Shown here: positions 25,330-33,669 of the stretch, in pieces
How positions within the stretch are numbered: position 1 is the stretch's first letter
Layout: each line of letters starts with the position of its first letter
NCBI GenBank assembly: GCA_963728785.1
Contig: CAVSKV010000002.1
Location: 930,001 to 994,000, forward strand
Direction of reading: 5' to 3'
Length of the DNA stretch: 64,000 nucleotides
From: JAGWRI01 sp963728785
GTDB taxonomy: Bacteria > Gemmatimonadota > Gemmatimonadetes > Gemmatimonadales > Gemmatimonadaceae
Made by a program: the position numbers and the translations under genes
The notes under the pieces: model-generated
Told to the model about the DNA's origin: nothing
Database searches by the model: none
What the model saw: the letters and a program-made list of their open reading frames with translations, nothing else

Positions 25330-25662
25330 TCACTGCGCGCGGGCGCGAGACCGCCATTGGTAGCGCAGCAGCGAGACGCGCCCTGCCGCGTCGAACGTCA
25401 CCCCCTCGCGCTCGAGCAGCTGCCGCTGCCGGATGCCCGCGCCCGGTCCATCGCGCCGCAGACTCACACGCCCCTGGGCGTTGATCACACGGTGCCATGG
25501 CATGCGTGTGCCGGCCGGAAGCGCCGCCATCGCGTATCCCGCCTGCCGCGCGTGACCGGCCAGGCCGGCCAGCCGTGCCACCTGCCCGTATGTTGCCACG
25601 CGGCCGCGCGGAATCTTCCGAACCACAGCGTAGAAGCGCGCGTACGTGCCGACTCCTGGCAC
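25330..25662 (-). CDS. Alkyltransferase-like (ATL) DNA-binding protein
   Basis: The protein of about 110 residues matches the C-terminal domain of O6-alkylguanine-DNA alkyltransferase: YAVVRKIPRGRVATYGQVA, the recognition helix ARQAGYAMAALP and the active-site region MPWHRVINAQGR. The alkyl-accepting cysteine of the usual PCHR motif is replaced by tryptophan (PWHR, Trp near residue 56), which defines ATL proteins. These bind O6-alkylguanine and hand it to nucleotide excision repair. GTG 25662 fits the usual start of the domain; another GTG at 25710 would extend it. Confidence 0.85.
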   Translation of the reverse strand: MPGVGTYARFYAVVRKIPRGRVATYGQVARLAGLAGHARQAGYAMAALPAGTRMPWHRVINAQGRVSLRRDGPGAGIRQRQLLEREGVTFDAAGRVSLLRYQWRSRARAQ

Positions 25663-25711
25663 AGCGGCTCGTTGGCCGGCGCCTTCACCAGGATCTCGCG
25701 CACGCACCACG

Positions 25712-27070
25712 TCACGATCCCGGGTTGGCCAACCGCACCGCCGCCGGTCCCGCGCCCGTCACGAACCCCTGCGCACCCGTACTCGCAGCGGGAAACAATT
25801 TTCGATATCGGGCCAGCCACTGGCGCGCGAATTCTTCCGCGCCCGACTCCTCCACCAGCGCCCAGACGCTTCCGCCGAAACCGGCGCCGAACGCCGACGC
25901 GGCCGCCGCGCCCAGTTCGCGCGCTTGCCGCTGCAGCGTCACCGTTTCGGGAATTTGGTTGCCGAGCCAGCGCTCCACGTTCACCTGCGACTCGTCCACG
26001 AGCGCGCCGAATCGCAGCAGGTCGCCTGCCGCCAACGCGGCGTGCGCCGCCGGAATGATCCGTCCGCTCTCGTCAGCGAATTGGTCGAACCGGTGCACCA
26101 GCACCTGTGATGGATACTCGGCGTGCGCGGCGCCAGCCAGCAGGGTGCGGATGCGGTCGGCCGCGTCTTCCCCGCTGGCCAGCGCTGCGGCCAACGTCGC
26201 GTCGCTCCGTCCGCTGGCCTCGTTCCATAGCTGCACGATCACGCGCGTGGCCACCGACGCCCGGTTGTACGCGTCGCGGGCCGCCCCCGTCTTCTCGGCC
26301 ACGACGCCGCTGTCGGCGATCGCGAACGTGAATCCGGGCGGCACCGCCACCTCGCCCTCAGCGCGGACGGGACAGAACGAATACCGGCTGAGCATGCCGG
26401 GCCGGCAACAGAGGATCGCCGTCTGGTCCTCGCTCCCGCCAAAGAGCCCCACCCCGCGGTCGCCGGCCAGCGTGCCGAAGCTCTCGCCGTTTTCCAGGCA
26501 CCCCAGGTACGCCGCCAGCGCCTCGCGGTCGGTGATCTCCCGCCGGTATGCCTCACTGCGTTCGAACCGGTTCACCCCGTCCAAGGCGAGGTAGACGGCC
26601 ACCACCAATGCGCTCGAACTGCTCATGCCGGCTGCCACCGGCAGATCGCTGGCGAATGCAATGTCGGCCCCGGCGTGAAATTCCGGGAAGTTGCGCGCCA
26701 GACGCCGCGCGACGGTCATCGGATAGTTGGACCACCGACCGACGGCCGGCTCGAGATCGGGCGCGAAGGCGAACGACGTCCGTTCGCCGCTGCGGGCATC
26801 CATCACCTGGATCATGTCGTCGGCCCGCGGCGCTGCGAGCATGCAGATTCCCCGCTCCACGGCGCACAGCAGGCTCCGCCCGCCCGCATAGTCAGTGTGT
26901 TTGCCCAGCACCTCCACCCGGCCCGGCACGAACAGAGCGACCGTGCGCTCCGCGGCTGCCGCCTGCGGCCCGAGAGCTGCCGCGGCCGCGCCGAACCACC
27001 GCCCTTTGGCGTGGGCGGCGGACGGCGTCATACCAGCAGCTAGCAAACTGTCGGTATAATCAGGACTCAC
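25712..27070 (-). CDS. GHMP sugar kinase (galactokinase family)
   Basis: The 452-residue protein has the galactokinase signature in altered form, GRVEVLGKHTDYAGG (residues 50-64), the ATP-loop LPVAAGMSSSSALVVA and the C-terminal GHMP motif GAGFGGSVWAL. Family members phosphorylate C1 of galactose or related sugars. The lysine in GKHTDY replaces the glutamate that helps hold the sugar in GalK, so the substrate may be another sugar. GTG 27070 overlaps the nucleotidyltransferase stop (GTGA); an in-frame ATG at 27031 is a weaker alternative. It is the last gene of a symporter-nucleotidyltransferase-kinase operon. Confidence 0.85.
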   Translation of the reverse strand: MSPDYTDSLLAAGMTPSAAHAKGRWFGAAAAALGPQAAAAERTVALFVPGRVEVLGKHTDYAGGRSLLCAVERGICMLAAPRADDMIQVMDARSGERTSFAFAPDLEPAVGRWSNYPMTVARRLARNFPEFHAGADIAFASDLPVAAGMSSSSALVVAVYLALDGVNRFERSEAYRREITDREALAAYLGCLENGESFGTLAGDRGVGLFGGSEDQTAILCCRPGMLSRYSFCPVRAEGEVAVPPGFTFAIADSGVVAEKTGAARDAYNRASVATRVIVQLWNEASGRSDATLAAALASGEDAADRIRTLLAGAAHAEYPSQVLVHRFDQFADESGRIIPAAHAALAAGDLLRFGALVDESQVNVERWLGNQIPETVTLQRQARELGAAAASAFGAGFGGSVWALVEESGAEEFARQWLARYRKLFPAASTGAQGFVTGAGPAAVRLANPGS

Positions 27071-27897
27071 GGCCGCGCGTCCACGCCGGCCAGGCGCTCG
27101 CGAACCGTCGCGATGTCGGCCCGGCTCGAGAGGTCGAGCACACCCGCCGCCACGCGAACCACCGTGAAGCGCTCGCCCAGATCCTCGATCGCGATCCGCA
27201 CCGCATCCTGGAGTTCCATCTCCCCCCGCACTGACGGGACCACGCGCCGGCACGCCTCGTAGATCGCCGGCGTGAACAGCCACGCGTTCATGCTCACCAA
27301 GGCGTCCTTCCCGAATGCGCGTGCAGTGGCTTCGTCGGGCTTTTCGGCGATCCGGGCCAGCGTGGCGTCGGCGCGCACGGCGAGCAGCGCGTACCTCAGC
27401 ACGCGCCCGGCGTCGATGTTGCTCTGCCGGATGAGCGCCTCGCGTTCGAAGCCGAGCAGCCCGGCGCCGGGCACGGCGCGTAACGCCGCCAGCGCGGACG
27501 CCGGGTAGTAGTTGTCCGAATTCACCATCAGCACGCGGTCGCCGGCGGCGAACCGTTCCGCTGCCAGCAGGGCGTCGGCCGTGCCTCGCGGTTCGGCCTG
27601 CACGGCAAACGACACCCGCACCCGCTCCGGCGGCGCCTGGCGCGTGTAGTACTCGCGTATGTCCGTGTGCTCGGGTCCGATCACCAGGCAGACCGCCGTG
27701 CACCCGGCATCGGCCAGCGCGCTCAGCGCGTAGTCGAGAAACGGCCGCCCGACGGGAATCATCGCCTTCACCCCGCGCGCCGCTGCCGCGTGCTGCGCGT
27801 CGTCCAGCCGCACCGTGCCATCTTCGGCCCGCATGCGCGTGCCCAGCCCCCGCGCCAGCACGACGGCCTTGGTCACCGCGGGCCAGCGTTCGGTCAT
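27067..27897 (-). CDS. Sugar-1-phosphate nucleotidyltransferase
   Basis: The 276-residue protein is a nucleotide-diphospho-sugar synthase: AVVLARGLGTRMR at the N-terminus (a variant of the LAxGxGTRL loop), VKAMIPVGRPFLDY, PRGTADALLAAERF and VLMVNSDNYYP with the metal aspartate. It should join NTP and a sugar-1-phosphate to give an NDP-sugar. It has four-base overlaps with both the symporter (ATGA) and the kinase (GTGA), which suggests it uses the kinase's product. The nucleotide and sugar are not evident. Confidence 0.85.
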   Translation of the reverse strand: MTERWPAVTKAVVLARGLGTRMRAEDGTVRLDDAQHAAAARGVKAMIPVGRPFLDYALSALADAGCTAVCLVIGPEHTDIREYYTRQAPPERVRVSFAVQAEPRGTADALLAAERFAAGDRVLMVNSDNYYPASALAALRAVPGAGLLGFEREALIRQSNIDAGRVLRYALLAVRADATLARIAEKPDEATARAFGKDALVSMNAWLFTPAIYEACRRVVPSVRGEMELQDAVRIAIEDLGERFTVVRVAAGVLDLSSRADIATVRERLAGVDARP

Positions 27898-29681
27898 GCG
27901 CCCTCAGCCGCCTCCGAGCCCGTGCCCTTCCAGAGCCGCGGCACGAGTATCCAGAGTCCGATGCCGCTTGCCACGAACGACACGATCCACATCATCGCCT
28001 GCGGTTTGCGCCCGTACAGAATGCTCCCCGTGCCGAACAGCGCCGAATACACGAATAGACAGCCGAGCATCCACCCCAGCATCGCCTGCGGCAGGCTGTC
28101 GGGCGAGGCGCCCAACCCCGACTCCTCGCGGATGTGCGTCCATCCTGGTCCCGCCGGGCGCACCAGCTTGTAGAACGCAAGCAGCGTCGCGTGGTCGTGG
28201 GGCTCGGTGAGGTACGTCGTGGTCACCCACACCACGGTCGTGACCGCCACCGTGATCACCAGCGAGAGGTCGGCCGCCACCGGGTGCCCCATCTTGCCGG
28301 CCACGAAGAATCCGAGCGCGACGAGGAACGAACTCGCCATGGCCGACACCTCGCTCCAGGCGTTGATGCGCCACCAGAACCAGCGCAGCAGGTAGATGAG
28401 CCCTGTGCCGGCCCCCACGGAGAGGATCAGGTCGAACGCTTCCTTGGCGGTGTCGAGTTCAAACGTCAACAGGGCGGCGCAGACCATGAGCCCCGCCGTG
28501 ACCACGCGGCCCATGAACACGTAGTGCTTCTCCGACCGGTCGCGGCTGATGAACCGCCGGTAGAAGTCGTGCACCAGGTACGACGTGCCCCAGTTGAGAT
28601 GCGTCTCGATGGTCGACCGGTAGGCAGCCAGCATGCCGGCCACCATCAGGCCCAGGAATCCCGCCGGCAGGAAGCGCAACATCGCCGGATACGCGATGTC
28701 GTCGCCCAGCAGTTTGGGATCGAGATGCGGGAAGGTGTGCTGAATGGATGCCAGATCGGGATAGATGATCGTGCTGGCCAGTGCGACGATGATCCATGGC
28801 CATGGCCGCAGCGCGTAGTGCATCACGTTGAACAGCAGCGTGCCGGTGAGCGCGTCCTTCTCGGTGCGCGAGGCCAGCATCCGTTGCGCGATGTAGCTGC
28901 CGCCTCCCGGCTCAGCGCCCGGATACCACACCGACCACCACTGGATGGTGATTGGGATGATCAACACCGACAGCGCCACCGTCCAGTTGCCGAAGTCGGG
29001 CAGCAGGTTGAGCGTCTTTGGATCGATCTTGTGCACGAGGCCGGCCAGACCGCCAATCTCCGGCTGCTTGACCGCGAAATATGCCACGGCGAAGGTGCCG
29101 GTCATCGTGATCGTGAACTGAATGGAGTCCGTAACGAGCACGCCCCACAGTCCCGACACCGACGCAAAGAAAATCGTGATCACAGCGGCGATGGAGAGCG
29201 TCTGCCAGGGCGGCCAGCCGAGCACGATGCTGGCGATCTTCACCGCCGCCAGGTTCACCGTGGCCATGATCACGCAGTTGAAGAATAGTCCGAGATAGAC
29301 GGCGCGGAATCCACGCACGAAACTGGCCGCCTTGCCGGAATACCGCAGTTCGTAGAACTCGAGATCGGTGAGCACGCGCGACCGCCGCCACATCCGCGCG
29401 AAGAAGAACACCGTCATCATGCCGGTGAGCAGGAAGGCCCACCACAGCCAGTTGTCCGCCACGCCGTTCTGGCGGACCATGTTGGTCACCAGGTTCGGCG
29501 TGTCGGTGCTGAACGTCGTGGCCACCATCGACACGCCTACCAGCCACCACGGCGCGGCCCGCCCGGACGTGAAGAACTCGGCGGTGCTCGAACCCGCGCG
29601 CTTGTAGAAGAACAGGGCTGGCAGGAACGACACCACGATGGATACCGCGATGATGGTCCAGTCGAGTCGCGTGAAGTGCAT
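27894..29681 (-). CDS. Sodium/solute symporter (SSS family)
   Basis: The 595-residue protein has about 14 membrane helices and SSS landmarks: DWTIIAVSIVVSF at the start, STAEFFTSGRAAPWW, the conserved TFSTDTPNLVTNMV and TIETHLNWGTSYLVHDFYRR in the middle. It resembles the SGLT-type sugar branch. Probably imports a sugar with Na+. ATG 29681 lies just before the first helix; an earlier ATG at 29744 adds unrelated residues. First gene of the operon, overlapping the nucleotidyltransferase by four bases. Confidence 0.9.
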   Translation of the reverse strand: MHFTRLDWTIIAVSIVVSFLPALFFYKRAGSSTAEFFTSGRAAPWWLVGVSMVATTFSTDTPNLVTNMVRQNGVADNWLWWAFLLTGMMTVFFFARMWRRSRVLTDLEFYELRYSGKAASFVRGFRAVYLGLFFNCVIMATVNLAAVKIASIVLGWPPWQTLSIAAVITIFFASVSGLWGVLVTDSIQFTITMTGTFAVAYFAVKQPEIGGLAGLVHKIDPKTLNLLPDFGNWTVALSVLIIPITIQWWSVWYPGAEPGGGSYIAQRMLASRTEKDALTGTLLFNVMHYALRPWPWIIVALASTIIYPDLASIQHTFPHLDPKLLGDDIAYPAMLRFLPAGFLGLMVAGMLAAYRSTIETHLNWGTSYLVHDFYRRFISRDRSEKHYVFMGRVVTAGLMVCAALLTFELDTAKEAFDLILSVGAGTGLIYLLRWFWWRINAWSEVSAMASSFLVALGFFVAGKMGHPVAADLSLVITVAVTTVVWVTTTYLTEPHDHATLLAFYKLVRPAGPGWTHIREESGLGASPDSLPQAMLGWMLGCLFVYSALFGTGSILYGRKPQAMMWIVSFVASGIGLWILVPRLWKGTGSEAAEGA

Positions 29682-29783
29682 GTGGGTGGGACCGCAGAGG
29701 CGGGAGTGACGATCGGGTCCGGGCGAACCGGGGGGAATCAACACCGCGCGTCCGCCGGCGTCCAGCGGACGATTAGGAGCAAC

Positions 29784-30174
29784 TCATCGGCGAATTGTGC
29801 TCCGCGCGCCTTCCAGCGCCCAGACCGCCTCGGCGCGCAACGCTCCCGTCAGTTGTTCGGACGCACCGAAGAAGCACACATGGCTTCCGTTGGCGCGCGT
29901 CTCGTGCTCGAATTCCTCCACCACGGAGGTGAGCCGTTCGGCGGCACCTACCCGGATCGCCCGCCACTACGTACGTACCGTGGTAGTGCACCTATCCGAT
30001 TACCCCGCCGCCGCTCGCCGAGAACCGATCGGCGATCCCCGCATTCAGGATCTGGTAGGCCGTGGCGTTCCAACCGTGGCGGAGGACCGGCGACCGCGCC
30101 CCGGCTGTCTCGGACTCGGCCAGGGAACCGGTCACGCGGCGGTCAACGGCTCGATCGCTCCACGAGCGCGGCAA
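29784..30174 (-). pseudogene. Decayed DUF2156-domain gene
   Basis: Leftward frames give recognisable pieces of a DUF2156 (lysylphosphatidylglycerol synthase C-terminal-like) protein. VLRHGWNATAYQILNAGIAD and GGGVIG are followed by an in-frame TAG (29992-29994) where homologues have a tyrosine (GY). The same frame continues HYHGTYVVAGDP, then a frame change near 29945 leads to AAERLTSVVEEFEHETRANG, HVCFFGASEQLTG and a stop at 29784-29786. At about 130 residues it is also truncated at both ends relative to the usual family length. One nonsense codon plus one frameshift make expression unlikely. The family call is from memory of its motifs. Confidence 0.6.
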
Positions 30175-30535
30175 GCCGCCCCAGACGCGCCTGCCAGAAC
30201 TTCTTCATCTGCTCGGCACGCCGAGCCGTTGGCAGGCCGTCGTGATCCACGGTCACGTTGGCGCGCGCCTTGCCGCGCGGCATGAAGAACACGCGCAACC
30301 GCGCTCCGGCCCACTCGCCATGTAGCGACACACCGGGCGTCGTGTCGGTCACCACCAAGAGGTCGTCGCGCAGCCATTCGCGCCGCCGCGTTTCATCGGT
30401 CCACGCGGCGTACACGAACTCGACCGCAACACCAACGGTGCGCGAGGCCGAGGCAGCGAACCCCTTCGGGGTGTTCGCCCCATCTCCCGAGAATGCGCCG
30501 CTCCGGTCTGCGTCGGGCGATGTGCGCCGCACCAT
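30143..30535 (-). CDS. SRPBCC/AHSA1-like small protein
   Basis: The 130-residue protein starts MVRRTSPDADRSGAFSGDGA and ends with a helix (RAEQMKKFWQARLGRLAALV). The middle (VYAAWTDETRRREWL, LHGEWAGARLRVFFMPRGKA, NVTVDHDGLP) matches the helix-grip START fold of AHSA1-type proteins with an N-terminal flexible extension. Such proteins bind hydrophobic ligands or act as chaperone cofactors; the function here is unknown. The ATG at 30535 is chosen because the upstream open frame overlaps other features and has no similarity. Confidence 0.7.
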   Translation of the reverse strand: MVRRTSPDADRSGAFSGDGANTPKGFAASASRTVGVAVEFVYAAWTDETRRREWLRDDLLVVTDTTPGVSLHGEWAGARLRVFFMPRGKARANVTVDHDGLPTARRAEQMKKFWQARLGRLAALVERSSR

Positions 30536-30749
30536 GTACGCCTCCGTATGGTTTCCCCTGACGGGTCCGCTCACCTCGCCGCCGTTCCCACCCCGGGGCC
30601 TGGGAGCTAATGCCTTATAGTATGGAGCGTTGGGGCCGGCCTTCGCCATCCTCGGCGACTTGACACCCCTGTCAGGCAGCCCCCGTATTGTGGAAGTTCG
30701 CCCACCGCCCGCTCTTGAGCCGCCCTCCGCCGCTTCACTCCCATTAGCC

Positions 30750-31031
30750 ATGGATCCCGACTTGCTCCTCGCTCTCGCCGGCCTCGCCATCGTTGCCGGA
30801 ACCGTCATATCGCTCGCCCGGATCTTGGGTCCACGGCATCCATCCGCGGGCGTTGGCCCTGCCGAGTTGCGCCAGATCGAGGAGCGCCTGACGCGCATCG
30901 AGCAGGCGGTGGACTCCATCGCCATCGAGACCGAACGGATCTCGGAGGGCCAGCGATTCACCACCCGGCTGCTTGGCGAGCGCGGCGGCCAGCCAGCCGG
31001 AGCCCCCGCCCTCCACCCCCCAACCCGCTGA
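30750..31031 (+). CDS. Small membrane protein with coiled coil
   Basis: The 93-residue protein has one N-terminal membrane helix (LLLALAGLAIVAGTVISLARIL), then a charged helix with heptad spacing (LRQIEERLTRIEQAVDSIAIETERI) likely to form a coiled coil, and a low-complexity proline-rich tail. It is probably anchored in the inner membrane with the coiled coil in the cytoplasm. I do not recognise a family with a known function. A TTGACA (30660) lies upstream but the -10 partner is poor. Confidence 0.6.
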   Translation: MDPDLLLALAGLAIVAGTVISLARILGPRHPSAGVGPAELRQIEERLTRIEQAVDSIAIETERISEGQRFTTRLLGERGGQPAGAPALHPPTR

Positions 31032-31316
31032 CGGCCGATCCGCCGTCTCCCAACGGTTTCCCCGTTGCGCGATTTCCGGGCCCACGGTAAAATCCCCTAG
31101 CGATTTCCGCACCTCGGTGCGGGCACGTTCCACGAACGACATGGGGCCTGGCATTCGCTGGGTCCTTTTTTCGTTCGACATCGCGCGTAGCGTCCGGCAA
31201 GTGTCCGGCGATATGGGGACAACGCCCATCGTGAGGGCTCTGGTCACGAACAAGATTGTCGTCGGCACGTACGGCCATGCCGGACTCCGACCACAACACA
31301 ACACAGGAGTACCGTC
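31032..31316 (+). promoter_or_regulatory. Long leader/intergenic region of the cold-shock gene
   Basis: No gene is seen in these 285 bases. There is a hairpin at 31107-31122 (CCGCACC, loop TC, GGTGCGG) that may end the upstream transcript. A TTTTTTCG run lies at about 31168. A clear ribosome site CAGGAG lies eight bases before the cold-shock ATG. Long structured leaders are typical of csp genes, where they act as RNA thermosensors, but I cannot locate the transcription start. Confidence 0.4.
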
Positions 31317-31529
31317 ATGCGTACGACCGGCACCGTGAAGTGGTTCAACGACGCGAAGGGCTTCGGCTTTATCACGCCGGAGAACGGCCAGAAGGATTGC
31401 TTCGTTCACCACTCCGCCATCCAGGGCAGCGGCTTCAAGTCGCTCGCCGAGGGTGAGCGCGTCGAGTTCGACATCGTCCAGGGCCAGAAGGGCCCGGCCG
31501 CCGAGAACGTCGTCAAGCTCGGCCACTAA
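31317..31529 (+). CDS. csp: Cold-shock protein (CspA family)
   Basis: The 70-residue protein is a single OB-fold cold-shock domain. RNP1 is KGFGFITPE (residues 14-22) and RNP2 is CFVHHSAI (variant of VFVHFSAI; residues about 30-37). It binds single-stranded RNA and DNA and melts RNA structure. The TGTVKWFND start and the length are standard. The ribosome site CAGGAG precedes ATG 31317, and a strong terminator follows 30 bases after the stop, so it is a single-gene transcript. Confidence 0.96.
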   Translation: MRTTGTVKWFNDAKGFGFITPENGQKDCFVHHSAIQGSGFKSLAEGERVEFDIVQGQKGPAAENVVKLGH

Positions 31530-31558
31530 GGCCAAGGCGCCCTCGGGCGTCACCGCAG

Positions 31559-31598
31559 CGGCCGGCTCGGGGCAACCCGGGCCGGCCGTTGTCCTTTT
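31559..31598 (+). terminator. Rho-independent terminator after csp
   Basis: A 13-bp stem (31559-31571 CGGCCGGCTCGGG with 31576-31588 CCCGGGCCGGCCG, one G-T pair) closes on a GCAA tetraloop and is followed by TTGTCCTTTT. This is the clearest intrinsic terminator in the window. Confidence 0.85.
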
Positions 31599-31617
31599 GC
31601 GACTTCGCTAACCGCCC

Positions 31618-32301
31618 ATGATCCGCCTCACCCTGCTGTTCGATCTCGACGGCACGCTCATCGATTCGATCGAACTCATCCAGCGGTCCAAGTCGTTCGC
31701 CTTCGAATCGCGCGGCCTCCCCGTGCCGCCCGACCGCGAGTGGCTGAGCTGGATCGGCACACCGCTCCGGGCGATGTTTCACCACTACACGGATGACGAG
31801 GCCGAAGTCGACCGCTTCATCGCCGCCTACCGCGAATTCCAGCTCGCCCATCACGACCGCTTGGTGCGCGCCTACGAGGGCGTCGATGAGACGCTGGCCG
31901 CCCTCCGCGCGCGGGGCCACGCCATCGGCGTCGTCACCAGCAAGTCGGTGGAACTCTCCGAGCGTGGCCTCACCCACGTTGGCCTGCGCCGTCACGTCGA
32001 CACGATCGTCGGCTACGACTCCACCGAACGCCACAAGCCCGATCCCGAGCCCGTGCGCGTGGCGCTCGAGCGCCTGGCCGGACGTGCCGACCGCGCGCTG
32101 TTCGTGGGCGATTCGCTGCACGACATGAACGCCGGTAACGCCGCCGGCGTGGCCACCGTGGCCGCCCTGTGGGGACCCTTCACGCGTCAGGAACTCGCCC
32201 CGTCGGCTCCCCGCTTCTTTGCCCGCCGAATGAGCGACCTCCCGGCGCTCGTCGCCGGCCTCGAGGCATCCACCGAAACCCCGCCCGAAGCCCCGGCGTA
32301 A
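31618..32301 (+). CDS. HAD-family phosphatase (phosphoglycolate-like)
   Basis: The 227-residue protein has the HAD motifs: I, LLFDLDGTLIDS (nucleophile first Asp, residues 6-17); II, VVTSKS; III, the lysine in RHKPDPEPV; IV, ALFVGDSLHDMNAG. A helical cap follows motif I, as in phosphoglycolate phosphatase and beta-phosphoglucomutase relatives. Likely hydrolyses a small phosphorylated metabolite with Mg2+ in the cytoplasm. The substrate is not evident from context. Confidence 0.9.
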   Translation: MIRLTLLFDLDGTLIDSIELIQRSKSFAFESRGLPVPPDREWLSWIGTPLRAMFHHYTDDEAEVDRFIAAYREFQLAHHDRLVRAYEGVDETLAALRARGHAIGVVTSKSVELSERGLTHVGLRRHVDTIVGYDSTERHKPDPEPVRVALERLAGRADRALFVGDSLHDMNAGNAAGVATVAALWGPFTRQELAPSAPRFFARRMSDLPALVAGLEASTETPPEAPA

Positions 32302-32404
32302 GTCGCACAGCAGCCACCCTGCCCGAAACCGTCTCGCGTCGGGGTTCCAACCTTTTGCTGTCGTCAGGCATCCCATCCCGTGTACGGACGGAGACCGACG
32401 ACGC

Positions 32405-32974
32405 ATGACCGCTGTGGCCATACTCGACTCGCCGAATTCCGATCCGTCCGATGCCGACGTGGCGCACGCCGCGGCGGGAGATCGGACGGCGTTCGAGACG
32501 CTGTACCGGAAGCACGTCGGCCGGGTGTTCTCCCTGTGCGCGCGCATGGTCGCGGACCGCGCGCGCGCCGAGGAACTCACACAGGACGTTTTCGTTCGCG
32601 CCTGGGAGAAGCTGCATCTCTTCCGAGGGGAGAGTGCTTTCACCACGTGGCTGCACCGGTTGGCCGTGAACGTCGTGCTCAACGAACGCAAGACGGATTC
32701 GCGGCGCCGGGCGCGGTTCGAGGAGGAGGAAGAAGACCGCGGGATGGATGCCCACACGGGCGTGGTCGGCTCCACGCTACAGCCGGGCGACCTGCTCGAT
32801 CTCGAGGAGGCGATCACGCGGCTTCCCGCGGGCGCGCGGCGGGTCTTCACGCTACACGACGTCGAGGGGTATCGACACGAGGAGATCGCCGACATGCTTG
32901 GCGTGACCACCGGAGCCACAAAGTCCCAGCTCCATCGGGCCCGGCTCCTTCTGCGGGAGGCGTTGAACCGATGA
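32405..32974 (+). CDS. ECF-family RNA polymerase sigma factor
   Basis: The 189-residue protein has sigma region 2 (FETLYRKHVGRVFSLCARMV through AEELTQDVFVRAWEKLHLF) and region 4 (LPAGARRVFTLHDVEGYRHEEIADML, here in parts; helix-turn-helix at about residues 140-180), with no region 1.1 or 3. Such factors steer RNA polymerase to envelope-stress or related promoters. It is followed with a four-base ATGA overlap by an anti-sigma factor with a zinc-binding motif, so it is likely held inactive until a signal arrives. The start ATG follows GACGACGC with no strong ribosome site. Confidence 0.93.
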   Translation: MTAVAILDSPNSDPSDADVAHAAAGDRTAFETLYRKHVGRVFSLCARMVADRARAEELTQDVFVRAWEKLHLFRGESAFTTWLHRLAVNVVLNERKTDSRRRARFEEEEEDRGMDAHTGVVGSTLQPGDLLDLEEAITRLPAGARRVFTLHDVEGYRHEEIADMLGVTTGATKSQLHRARLLLREALNR

Positions 32975-33666
32975 CCGGCGAGAGTCCCATTGTGACTTGC
33001 GACATTTTCAGCCGCCAGTTGATGGATTTCCTGGAAGGCGACGTGGACGGTGCGACCCGCGCCGCCATGGAGGCGCATGCACGTGAGTGCGCCGAGTGTG
33101 GGATGTTGCTCGGCGATCTGCGCCGCGTGAGCGACGAGGCGTCGCGACTTCCCGCGCTCGCCCCATCGCGCGACCTGTGGAGCGGGATCGCGGCTCGGCT
33201 CGAAACGCCCGTCGTTCCCCTCGTTGCCCGCCACCCGCGCTGGCGGTCGCCGCGGATGATCACCGCCGGCCTCGCAGCGACGCTGGTCCTCGCCGTGGCC
33301 CTCGGCTACGAGACCGCTCGCCGCGGCGGGCCGCCAGTCGCTCCATCCGCTCCGACCGACGCGGGGCCGGCCGTGCTCGCCGGGAACCGCGCCGCCAACG
33401 CCACGCCGGCCGCCGTGGAAAGGTCGTACGACGCCGAGATCGCCGGCCTGCGCGCGGTGCTCGACGCACGTCGCAGCCAGCTCGACACGGCTACCATTGG
33501 CGTGATCGAGAAGAATCTCGCCGTGATAGACTCGGCCATCGCGCAGTGTCGGACCGCGCTGGGCAAGGATTCCGCCAGCCGCTACCTCATGCAGTCACTC
33601 AGCCAGTCTCTCGATACCAAAGTGCGGCTTCTGCGCATCGCCGCCGCGCTGCCCGCGAGCACCTAG
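32971..33666 (+). CDS. Anti-sigma factor with zinc-finger domain
   Basis: The 231-residue protein has an N-terminal ZAS-like domain with HARECAEC (H-x3-C-x2-C, residues about 31-38) that should clamp the sigma factor. One membrane helix follows (ITAGLAATLVLAVALGYETA) and then a periplasmic helical domain of about 120 residues (LRAVLDARRSQLDTATIGVI, then SRYLMQSLSQSLDTKVRLL). The ATG overlaps the sigma stop. The periplasmic part probably senses envelope state. Three DUF4097 genes follow on the same strand three bases on, so they are likely in the same regulon or operon. Confidence 0.88.
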   Translation: MTGESPIVTCDIFSRQLMDFLEGDVDGATRAAMEAHARECAECGMLLGDLRRVSDEASRLPALAPSRDLWSGIAARLETPVVPLVARHPRWRSPRMITAGLAATLVLAVALGYETARRGGPPVAPSAPTDAGPAVLAGNRAANATPAAVERSYDAEIAGLRAVLDARRSQLDTATIGVIEKNLAVIDSAIAQCRTALGKDSASRYLMQSLSQSLDTKVRLLRIAAALPAST

Positions 33667-33669
33667 CCC

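Noticed and set aside
27054..27059. TATAAT resembling a rightward -10 box
   Set aside because: It sits at the 5' end of the leftward kinase gene with no rightward gene to serve and no -35 match.
30660..30691. TTGACA and TATTGT as a promoter for the small membrane protein
   Set aside because: The spacing is 20 bases, longer than usual, and TATTGT is a poor -10; too weak to list.
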